Shown one piece after another: positions 34,130-45,200 of a stretch of DNA of 64,000 bases; position 1 is the stretch's first letter, and each line of letters opens with the position of its first letter. This DNA comes from Gonatopus flavifemur (Eukaryota > Arthropoda > Insecta > Hymenoptera > Dryinidae). Made by a program: the position numbers and the translations under genes. Under the pieces are notes generated by a model that ran no database searches, was not told where the DNA came from, and saw only the letters and a list, made by a program, of their open reading frames with translations. The DNA lies in the NCBI GenBank assembly GCA_018340375.1, contig JAFFJZ010000007.1:7688001-7752000 (forward strand), given 5' to 3'.

Positions 34130-35402
34130 ATGACGAACAAAGCTGAACTCGCTTGCGTTTACGCCGCATTGATCTTGGTTGACGACGATGTTGCGGTTAC
34201 CGTAAGTACCTGTTTATTCGCCTCCTTTTGTATTTACAAGTAACATTGTTTCCAAACCAATCTGTTAAAAAATGCATTTCTCTCAAATATCATTTAGTTC
34301 AAATTCTCATCCATTTACGATCAATTTATGAAATTATTGATGGAATCTAACCTATCGAAAAATCCATGTTTTTTGTACCATGTGAGTCTTCTCATTGCTC
34401 ACAGAAGTAATCCAGTAATCCATTCGATCATCATCAGTGGTATCATTTCCAATTCTGAATTTCAAACACCAAAATACAATATTCTCTGCCAATCTCTACC
34501 AGTCATAATCTAATTCATTAATTTCGATTCTCATATCCCATTCAATCGTAATTCCCTTTCAAAGTATTCCAAATTACATGTCTTATGTCTTTTACAGGGA
34601 GAGAAAATTCAAACCATCTTGAAGGCTGCCAACGTCGAAGTTGAATCTTACTGGCCAGGACTGTTCGCCAAGGCATTGGAAGGTATCAATGTTAAAGAAC
34701 TGATCACGAACATTGGATCCGGTGTTGGAGCTGCACCAAGCGGCGGAGGTATGCTATCTCAAAACAAGTATTTTATCATCCTTCCTCTTCATCCACCACG
34801 CTAGTCAATTCAAACACTAGTTTGGTCAGCGATCGAGGAAATATTAAATTTTGTAAAGAAATCTACCAAATCTTTTTTCTTATACCTAAATCAGGATTTC
34901 AGATTCTTCTTTCCAACAAATATGAAATTTATACTTTGTTTTATATCATAATATTATTAATATACAATTGAGTAAACAAAAGATTATTTCAAGAAAATTC
35001 ATTCTCAACTCCATTTTAATGAACAGTTGGAATAAATGGATAAATCAAGACGCGAATGTATCGTAAAATGTATGTACTTTTTATTACAGCACCCGCTGCT
35101 GCGGCCCCTGCGAGCGCCGGCGATGCTGCCCCTGCCAAAGAAGAAAAGAAAAAGGAAGAACCAGAAGAAGAATCAGACGACGACATGGGCTTTGGTGAGT
35201 TGAATCAATCGTTTGATGAATTTATTTTTCAATTCAAATTTTCGATGATTATGATATTTACATGTATTAGCTACTGAAACTGTATATGATGTCATCTTTA
35301 TTTAATGAGAAAATTGTAATTTATCATTATTTTCAAATCAAATCGATTGAAGATGAATTTTAATAACTTGTTATTTATCCTTTTAAAGGTCTGTTCGATT
35401 AA
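34130..35402 (+). CDS. RpLP1: Large ribosomal subunit protein P1 (acidic stalk protein)
   Basis: Four coding exons, 34130-34201, 34598-34748, 35090-35194 and 35389-35402, encode 113 residues, the usual P1 length. The N-terminal helical domain ([20 protein letters not shown]) dimerises with P2. The middle carries [19 protein letters not shown]. An Ala-rich hinge follows, then the acidic tail [13 protein letters not shown], the conserved C-terminus that recruits elongation factors and GTPases to the ribosomal stalk. The last exon encodes only the final residues and the stop. The start ATG follows a GTTAAA context and is the only in-frame choice. A pyrimidine-rich stretch upstream (about 33991-34008) could be a TOP-type transcription start, as expected for ribosomal protein genes, but the start site is not shown. 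P1 rather than P2 is called from the KAELACVY start. Confidence 0.97.
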
Positions 35403-35464
35403 TCCTGTGGATCACTGGAAGTGGTTATTGGTCCATTCCTTTTGTATGTACATTTAACTTGTAC

Positions 35465-35470
35465 AATAAA
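35465..35470 (+). promoter_or_regulatory. Polyadenylation signal of RpLP1
   Basis: AATAAA 62 bp after the RpLP1 stop, with a second overlapping AATAAA four bases on. The spacing suits the short 3' UTR typical of this gene class. Confidence 0.7.
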
Positions 35471-37259
35471 TAAAACCATCAAGACTTTTACTTATGTAAA
35501 TGCAATTGATAAAACTTTGAGTACCATATCGTTTGAAGTTTCACAAATATTCGAATGTCTTATTAGTTTTTATATCTAATGAATTATTGTCATCTTTTGT
35601 TGGTAAATTGAATTTAAAGAATCACAACGATGCGGTACTTGAGTGCTTTTAATCTTTATTCATTTTCCATTCCATAAGAATTCGCCACTAGAGTACCGAA
35701 ACTCCAAGTACAACTTGAATCCTTTCCTCAAAAATTTTTATCCTTGAACACAAAACTTGATATTTCACAGAAGAAAAATTTATAAGTTTATACTGGATAG
35801 TTTAATTCGAATTATTTAAAAGATATACACTTGAATCTGCAAAGAATATTTCTTGTACCGTAATTCTGTATATGCACTGAAGAATCGTGCTTGAAAAGGA
35901 GCTTTATTTATCCCCTTGGATAAACTAATTCAATTCTGATCTATGGGTTTCTCGTTTAATTATGATAAGTATTATCACACAACGGTTATTTTTTTTTAAA
36001 TATCATTCATTTGAATTTTTCCAAACAATCATAGATGTGTTACATGGTTCAATTTTATTGTTAAAAATAACACAGAAAACTTACGGAGTGGATAATTTTT
36101 TTTTATTCCTAAATGAAAAATTCATTCATTTGTATTATTATTTCAAAATTTACAACTTCTCTTTTCATGTAAAATTCTTCACTCTTATAACATATACAAC
36201 ATTTCTTAATATTTAAACTAGAAGAATAAAAAAATATTCCACTGGGTGCGATATTTTCTCGACGATTGCGAAGAAGGATTTAGAGATGATATTCCTCGTA
36301 CCAATCATCCGATATTGAAAATTGAAATATAGACGACTTACTAAATTTTATATGAGTTGAAATAAATTCATGTTACTACTTCTACATCTTGCAGTCAAAA
36401 AAGAAAAGATATTTTCAAAGAAACACTTTGATGTTAGTTAAATTTGAGGGGATATACAAGTTTTGTTACCTATACCATACAAAAATTCGTATTGGCAAGC
36501 AGTTTTCGGCTCACACGAGTAAGAATTAATCTTTTGAGATTCCGTGTATAGAAACGTAGGACTATTTTCAGATTGATTCATCGTTAACTCGATGGATATG
36601 GAATCCCCATACGTAAATTACATAAATTTCATGATTTCACATCTCGCATTTCGCGTTACATAGAATAATAAGAAAATAATGAACTTATACAGACACCTGA
36701 CGTTATCACAATATCATACAATACAAATCATAGCTGAATGTTTCGATAGAACGTCTGATGTATGGAATGAACAAAATAATTGAAACCTCAGTCTATTCAA
36801 CTAGATCAAAACATTCAAATTTTGATGTTCAACTCTCAATTCATAAAGAACGAAATTCACAATTTGATCTCTACTTACTAAAGATGAATTGAAAAAAATA
36901 TGTTACCACAATTCATTCAAATGTACTTAAGTCACTCAAAGAATAAATTACAAAACTTGGGTCACAAAATGCTGAAAGTGATGTAACTGCAACAACTAGT
37001 TTACAACAATGGTTTCAGCATCATTACTCATTTGTATGAAATTTTACAATTTATATAGAAACTTTTATGAATAAAAAACTATGTACAGCTTGTGAATAAT
37101 GATAATAATCGTACTATATAATCTGTACTTTTGTTAATTCCTCTCAACGAATTTTTATAAATAATTGTATACAATTCATCTTCTCTCATAAAAAAATAAT
37201 CGTTGGAAACGGCAGTAAAGCTATTCTGTTTGTGATATTCAAAATACAATCATTTCTTT
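35471..37259. other. Convergent interval between RpLP1 and Zip7; no gene seen
   Basis: A/T-rich sequence downstream of both genes. Short ORFs (for example 35962-36216) are Phe/Ile/Tyr-rich products of A/T composition. The Zip7 3' UTR must lie here. Confidence 0.7.
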
Positions 37260-38515
37260 TTATTCGTATTCAGCTATGAACACCATCATATAAACCCCTA
37301 CCAACAAAGCAATTATTTCTTTAACAGACTGCCAAAATTTAGTATCTATTAACAATTCTGGTATCACGGATACCGTCGCAATGTATATAAAGCCTCCTGC
37401 GGTGAAGGGGAGAACCCACTTTGTCGCGATATCTCCTGAAATTTGAATTGTTATTTATAAAATCCAGATATCAATGTTTCAAGCAGAATCCTGGAATTCA
37501 ATTAATATTCTCACCAATGCCACCCGCGAGTAAAGACGAATAAGTGCCTAAGAGAGCTCCCACGGCGGTGACTAGCTGCAGCAACATAGCCTATGGAAAC
37601 AAAACAATGTAGAAGTAATGAAATTGATACTTGGAAATAAGGAATGTTTACCTTTCTCTTGCTATATCCACTCTGTATCAAGATAGCAAAATCACCTATT
37701 TCGTGGGGCACTTCGTGCAACAGAATAGTAAGCGTCGTCACGTAGCCTATATTATTTCCAGCCAAATAACTGGCTCCTATGGCTAATCCATCTGTAAAGT
37801 TGTGCAAAAAATCTGCAACTAAATTCAGATAGCCAGCGATTTTAATATCCGACTGATGCTCTTTTTTGTCCTTTTTATTCTCTTTAGATGCATGAGAGTG
37901 GCTGTGACCTCCTTTAATGATTCGCACAATTTTCTCCACTATTAGGAAAGTCATAATACCTAATAATACGCATAATCCAACAGACATGTCGTGTCCATGA
38001 TGTTCTTCGTCGTCGTCGTCCGAATGAGTATGGGAATGGGAATGACTATGAGAGTGGGTAGAAGAATCACGCGAATGAGGAACCAGAGCATGAGGAATCA
38101 GATGTAGAAAAGCGTCCCCCAAGAGACCTCCGGATGCAAAACTTAGGAGGATTTTTAAAAAGGATTCGTGCTTCTTACTGTTCTCTAAAGGAAACAAGAA
38201 CAATAGAAGAAACGGCGCAGCAGATATCAGCAAAGTAGAACCCATAGCTTTCAGAAGAATATCATTATGGTCCACAGGTACGGAGGGTTTTGATTTGCCA
38301 GCCTGATGTTGAGGGTTTGGTTTCAAATCTTCGTTGGCCTCTCGGGAATACTTGAAACTAGGAGGTTCGTGACCGTGATCTCCATGAGCTTCGCACAAAA
38401 GAGGGAAATTCATAAACAAAATCAACAAAAATACCCCGAGTAACAACTGTGGTATGAATTTCTGCTTTGATTTGTAGCATTGCGCACTTTCACCGGCTTT
38501 ATTTTCTATCAACAT
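37260..38515 (-). CDS. Zip7: ZIP zinc transporter of the SLC39A7 / Catsup type
   Basis: Three exons on the minus strand, 38515-37652, 37590-37515 and 37435-37260, encode 371 residues. Family role: export of zinc from the ER/Golgi lumen to the cytosol; the Drosophila member is Catsup. A hydrophobic N-terminal segment (about 22-42, signal or membrane anchor) is followed by a His-rich luminal stretch. A second His/Asp-rich loop ([20 protein letters not shown], about 153-175) sits between membrane segments. The two signature metal-binding helices are intact: [13 protein letters not shown] and [13 protein letters not shown], the HExPHExGD form of the LIV-1 subfamily. The C-terminus MMVFIAEYE fits the ZIP7 branch. 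Diverges from NSD with about 0.7 kb between start codons. ZIP13 is a less likely alternative given the His repeats. Confidence 0.93.
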
Positions 38516-39219
38516 TTTGTCGTTGCGAGGTTATAAGCGTTTCCAAAATTTCCGATATAGATGGATTTATTGATTCGTACTGCTACCACATGAATATTTC
38601 AAAGACGAAGGAAAATACGATAAATTAATACGGTATATTTATCCACGTAAGCCACATGATAAGAATCCGTGAAATGGTTAATTTGAAACTGCAGGTACAT
38701 TCCCAACCCAACGATACCTACTCGTATTAAAAACACGTCATGGCAGGTTTTCAAGGATAATCCTCGAAGATCGACGAATCGAGGAACTCTGGTCATACGA
38801 ATCAGCACCGATGCGAACCAATAAAATCCAACGAACAAATCCATTGAATAATATTTTGAGTTTTCAAAATGGAAACCTGTCATTAGCCGTAACTTGAATT
38901 CGCGGGAAAGGCGTCCTCCACCAGCAAGCTTGCAAAGTTTGGTTACGAAGATACTTGTAAACTCAATTAAAAATTATGAAAAGTTTTTATAAGTGACATT
39001 AGTTTTATTGACAGACTCATGTCAAAAATCTTGTAACAATCGAACGCCCTGATCCAAGATATGAGGTAAATCCATTGATTTCCTTCCAATTTCATCTCGT
39101 TCAAGTGTTACGGATGGGTTTTTTATAACCACACATCGTAAATAAATTGTAGGGAGTTTATTGAAGCGCCAAAATAAATCGAGCAAAATTTTTATCGTTA
39201 GCAAATCAGCAGGCTTATT
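38516..39219. promoter_or_regulatory. Divergent promoter interval between Zip7 and NSD
   Basis: About 0.7 kb between two start codons facing away from each other; it must hold the 5' UTRs and promoters of both genes. No TATA box is evident. One minus-strand ORF lies within it (38599-38883). Confidence 0.45.
38599..38883 (-). CDS. Unassigned 94-codon ORF with hydrophobic segments
   Basis: Encodes a hydrophobic stretch (MDLFVGFYWFASVLIRM) and a second one (VFLIRVGIVGLGMYLQF), so it could be a small two-pass membrane protein. I do not recognise it. It sits immediately upstream of Zip7 on the same strand, where Zip7 5' UTR or promoter sequence is expected, so it could equally be non-coding. Confidence 0.22.
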   Translation of the reverse strand: MTGFHFENSKYYSMDLFVGFYWFASVLIRMTRVPRFVDLRGLSLKTCHDVFLIRVGIVGLGMYLQFQINHFTDSYHVAYVDKYTVLIYRIFLRL

Positions 39220-42200
39220 ATGAATATAGTAAACCTCAAAATTAATGGAGTATCTGACAACGGTACGTTGATCAAACATGCCAACAGTCAGATTAAAAAT
39301 TCTACCAAATCTTACTCTGATAACTTTTCACCGAGTAAAAGTCGTTATGGCAGACCCATAAAGCTTAAATCTCCTAAAGATTCTCTGGAAAAATCTTCAA
39401 AGGTATTCGTACTAATTTGTCAATGTTCTGAGTAAACTCATAACAATGTGATGGACGCTGATTCAATCTTTTCGGAATAATTATTCAGAAATAGTGTATT
39501 TGAGAATCATTTTTGCAGAAAGATCCAGTCAGCGTCGTGGTATCATCTGTACGAGTCCTAGTAGTTTAGTCGTTGGTCTATAGTTTGCGTTCGGTGTATT
39601 TATGATCAATGTATACGCATGATTTGTCGAATGTAAGCTCATCGTAATTGGAGAGTTTTCTATATTCAGAGAAATAATAAGAATAATATTTTCATGTTTG
39701 ACAGAATTCTAGCTCCAAAATGTTGAAAATCACAGCAAATTCTACTCCTGTTGAGCAAAAATCTCAGAATCCTGTCAACAGCGACGACAGTATGGAAGAG
39801 AGTGCCGTTAATGGGTTAGATGTGACAAATGGGTGTTCAAATTCATCCAGTATGATAAACGATTCATTATCTTCGGAGATTTCTTTGGAAGATATGAATA
39901 CAGCTGCAACACATAAATGGCAAGTAGGGCAGCTCGCTTGGGGCAGAGTCGGGAGTTTTCCGTATTGGCCGTGCGTTGTTACTCTTGATCCAGTTTTATT
40001 AGTACATCATAAATCTCAAGGTGAGACATAAGATTGAAATACTTTAAAATACTTCATCAATTCAGTAGAATGAATTTAAATCCCATTAAAACTGAATTTT
40101 CATTCAAATGTAGCCAAATTCAAATCGAATCAATGTTGGAAAAATGTTGTTTGATTAAAATATTTTTATTTAGCTGTAAGCAGATCAAAAGTGTTGATGA
40201 TACACGTACAATATTTTGGCGATAAAGGGCGACATGGTTGGGTATCGTCAAACGCGATGCTTCCATTCGAGGGTTTAACGGCTCTCAAAAACCTAAGGGA
40301 ATCGTTGAGTATCGAAAATAAAAAAAAAGCTTCCAAATATTTAGCTGCTTTTTATCCTAAACCAGGAAGAATGAAATTAAAATGGGATACTGCCGTCGAA
40401 GAGGCTGAAGAATTATTACCGTTGAGTGTTGAGGAGAGAGCAGAAACGTTCAAACCAACGGTAAAAAACCCAAAATCCAAGGCATCGAAAGTTGCGCTGG
40501 ATGAAAAGGATCAGGAAAAAGTATTGAAATCTAAAACAAATACCCCATCTAAAGCTGATTCCGATGAAAAAACTATTTTAAAACCCAAATCACCGAAAGC
40601 TTCCAATAATTCTAATGGGAAAATCGTCTCGAAGTCCAAGTCACCTAAAATTCAATTTCACGGCAAACGGAAGCATTCGATCGATAAGTCAGCTGGACCA
40701 GAACCTAAACGATCCAAAAATAACGTGAGTCACGTCTTTGATATTTTTCTTTTCGAAATTACTATTTCAAGAAATTTTGCGGTAAGAATGATATTAAATT
40801 AATTGATAAAATAATTCTTGCGCAGGGTCAAATCATAGATAAATCAGAGCCTAAAATGAATGGTACAAGAACCAAACAAGTTCAAAAATCCAATCAAAAC
40901 GGTAAAGAAGGTAATAACGCAAAGTCATTATCGAACACACCTCTCGAATTTTCTCTGATACAGAAAAACGGAGAAAAAAATTCGAGTCTTAAGAACGACA
41001 AAGATATGTCGAAAATATTTGAAATCTTTTACGAGAGACACAAAGATTTATCCGAGAGAGAGTACCCCGACGCCACGGAAGAGGAAATAAAAAAATACTT
41101 GGAAAAAACTTGGCAGAGTATGCAAGATTCTTTTCGAAACAAGTATCATTCCTTCAAATTGAATCAGTTGGAGTGTCAGGAAGAGAAGTCGTCCTCGACG
41201 GAATCTTATTTCAAAGAGAACGGTAAAAAGTCGAAAAAGAAAGAGATCGCGTTGTCGGATCTAGAAGAAGAGTCGGAGATGAAAAAATCTAAAAATAAAT
41301 TAGAAAAGGAGGAGATTGTTTTAGAAACCAAAAAAACTAGGCCGTATAATCTTTTTAAAGGATTAAAACAGGAGAAGGTGTGTCAAATTTGTGAAAAAAC
41401 TGGCAAGTTGACTCGGTGCCGAGGACCTTGTTATTCTTACTTCCATTTATCCTGTGTCAAGCCTGGAGAGTCTAGTCCAGAGCACTCTATAAACGATAGT
41501 TCGATAGACGATAAGATATTCGATGATTTCAAAAGGAATTTGACTGACGAGGAGGATAATGATGATGGTAAAGGTGAGGAATGAGAGATTTCTTATGTGC
41601 AAATGATATAGAAGTGTATTATATTCATTTTGTTTTGTATACACCTAGGTAAAGCTGAGGAACAAGAGGATGAAACATTCAAATGTATCGATTGTCTGTC
41701 CGGGGTCGCACCCGCTTGCTTTATATGCAACGATCGAGAAGGAGAGAGGATAAGATGTTCAGTGATTGCGTGCGGCAGACATTACCATGCGGCTTGTTTG
41801 AAAATTTGGCCACAAGTAAATATTTTGTATTTAATTAATTCTAAATTCACCGGGTTTATCATATTTGATAACTTTCTTTCTTCAGTCTCATTGGCAAGGA
41901 GGTCGATTGACATGTCCTTATCACATATGTCATACATGCAGTTCAGATAATCCACAAGATAGCCGGGGACGTACTTCCAATGAAAAAATAGCGCGTTGCG
42001 TGCGGTGTCCGTCATCGTATCATACTTCCATTTCCTGTCTACCCGCAGGTTCAACGATTTTAACGGCTAGTCAAATCGTTTGTCCAAAGCATTATAAATC
42101 TCCACATCCTCCGGTGAATGCCGCTTGGTGTTTCCTATGCACACGCGGTGGAAGTCTTATTTGCTGTGATACCTGTCCTTGTTCTTTTCATTTGGAATGC

Positions 42201-45200
42201 TTAGGTATCTCCTCGATATCAGTATCAATCACCAATGTTTATGAATATTTGTAACAAATTGTGATTCGTATGTGCAGGAATAGACGCTCCGGATGGTGCA
42301 TTTATTTGCGAAGACTGTGAAACAGGAAGACTGCCGCTTTATGGAGAAGTTGTGTGGGTAAAACTTGGGAATTACCGATGGTGGCCGTCCCGTATATGTT
42401 ACCCACATCAAATTCCAGAGAATATAGAAAATATTCCTCATAGCCCGGGAAATTTCTGTGTAATGTTTTTAGGATCTAATAATTATTATTGGGTGCACAG
42501 GTGAGAATCCATGATTTTATATTTTTTAATAATAATTTTCCATATCTTCACCCATACAGCACCTATCTCGTGGTTCTAAAAAGACGTTGCCATGAGATAT
42601 CTGTTGTGTGGGCATGTGTACTCTCAAGATAACGCGAGCGGAGAAACTAGGCTGGAATGTGGGCAAATTTGAATTGCGCGTAAGCGTTCATTAATACGCA
42701 GATGAAATTTACAATGAGAAGTAGAAACAATATTTCACGGATGTTCCATGATGTACAACAAAGATTCTTAGATGAGTTGTGAACAGATTTACAGACAGTC
42801 TTCAAACATTCATCAAACTGTTCCCAAAAGTAGGGCCATGGAAAGAAAAACCGTGGATAAGCATGAACTTATGGTTCAAATGTTGCGTAGATAAAACTCC
42901 TAAACTCTATCCACGGGAAACTGAGAGCAAAAATTGGGGTCCTTAAACGGATACTAGCGCTCACCATCCAAGCGCGTTGGTTGGAAAATAATTTATTAGT
43001 TTGAGAAAAATCCAAATGATGATTTGAGCATTGAAATTATATAACATTAAACATGGAATGTATTCATAAAATATTTTGGTTGAGAGGATATTAGCGGCGT
43101 GGCAGCAGCCGAAATGTTTCTTTCAAATTAATTGGAAGTTTTACAATGAAATTTAATAATTTTCATTTAGAGACCCATATTGACACATATACCAGGTAGG
43201 TAAATGAAAATTGGTTGGGTTTATTGCACCACTTTCAAATTATTTGAAAGAAACATTTTGGCTGCTACCACGCCGCTAGTATCCACTTGAGGAGATACTA
43301 GCACCGGAACTTAAGCCAAATCTGTCGTGTAAGATTTCTCCACAATGCTTGGAAATTTTCAAGATATTTTGTAAAAATCTTCCACGACAAAGGTGGCGAA
43401 GTCCCGGCACTAGTGTCTCCTGTTTTCGTAGGATCCCAATAAACATAACATCTAAAACTTATCTGAAATTATCGCTGAAGACATTTTTTAGACAAGTTTT
43501 AGATGTTATATTTATCAGGATTGGGGAGTTTTTATTTCATTTGATTTCATACATTTTTCGTACACAGTCATTGCTTAAAACTAGATTATCTTAAACCTTA
43601 TATTCTAAGCTTATGTCCGACCTTAGACCTAAAAGTTTTGAATTTGGAAGGTACTCGAGGTAGAGCTCGATGCGCTTCATAGTCGCCAAATACTTGAGCC
43701 ATATGGATTTCGTATTTGGGTCGGGATATCGGGATAGAAGCATGCACGGGCAGAGGCTTCGTCCGTACCTGATCAGGTTTTTTGACCCGGGGTGCGAAAA
43801 CGTGCTTGTACCTTTCAAGCACTTCTTGGTTTTTCTCTCGAAGATGACGACTTGCACGTCCTCTCAGGACAGGGTCGGATTGACAGACCCTTGTCCACTT
43901 GCGAGAGACCTGAGCAGCCCTCAGGAGTGACTCTGGGTCGAGATTGCGGAGGATCAGTTGGGACACCTCCGCAGGCAAGTCGGTGATCAAATCGACTTTG
44001 TCCGGTGCGTAACATCCAAAGTAGCGTAAGAGTGATTTGAAGATCTCCATGTTGCTGCGATGATGTGCGACCGAGAATGGATGCCCATGGATCCGAGGGA
44101 CCCTTTATATAGCGTTTGAGTGTTACGCTTCGGTGACTCGACCAATCTTTGGACAGGAAGTCGTATCCCATTGGTGCGCAACGATGCGTAAATTGAACTC
44201 GAGCGAGTGCACCTTCACGGCACACACAGATTCAGTGCAATTGATAATTCTTTTCAGTCTGAGTGCGCGATGATCGCGCAAAGCTCGTCGATTGAAAATT
44301 ATAATTGTATACACGGAGGAAAATTATGTTTTCAATATCACAACAATTTGTACTAAAGTAGTGCTACAAGTGAAATAGTATCATTTTTACAACTGAATGT
44401 AGTAACAATTAATGCTTCATGATGTGAAGTTGCATCAAATCATTATGCATGGACTTTTACTACATCCAATTGTAAATATTATACTATTCCACTTATAGCA
44501 CTACTTTTGTACAAAATGTAGCAATATTTCAACCATAACTTTTCTCCGTGTAATGATTACTTTTGCGGAACGATTGATCATCCAATAAAAACCCATCATT
44601 GTACAATAATAACTTTCATTCGACGAGTTCTATGGGATCATCGCACTCTCACACTAAAGAAAGAAATTTCAATTGAACTTGATCCGTAACAACAGTATTT
44701 TCCTTGAAGTTCTCTTTCAAATTCACCCACCGAGCGCGGTTTTTTGTACCAAACCACTCGGAAGTGAATTCATGAAATAATTCTTTACGATTGTATCTAT
44801 GTTGCTGAAATCTCAAAGAATCATTCCTGGAATTTCCAGATTATTCCATCAATTGAGGACATTCGCCATCTTCAAATTCCTCCCTTCAGTTTTCTCCGAA
44901 ATGAATAAATAAAATGAAAAATAATGAGCAGATGCATGTTCCCTGATATCCCAAAAAGATGTACCTGTGAATTAAAATCGATTGTATTCATTAATGGTTG
45001 AAGAAACTGGGATGAGAGATCTAATAACTTTGCCTCTGGTGAATGCCCGTAAATTTCGATTAATTTGGTAAAAAAAATCGTTCTTAAGGAAGGTTTCACA
45101 TCAAGTTCGTCTTTTCCTTTTTTTATTCTCTCATAGCTTATGATCTATAGAATATTTTCCTTAAATGGTTTGACCAAGACGGATTCCATAAAACAGTTAT

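Noticed and set aside
39022..39279. Minus-strand ORF of 85 codons
   Set aside because: Overlaps the first NSD exon on the other strand and has no recognisable domain. The NSD reading is supported by splice phase and basic composition.
43815..44225. Minus-strand ORF of 136 codons overlapping the F-box gene in another frame
   Set aside because: The F-box frame has a recognisable domain and a well-placed TATA box; this one has neither and overlaps the promoter.
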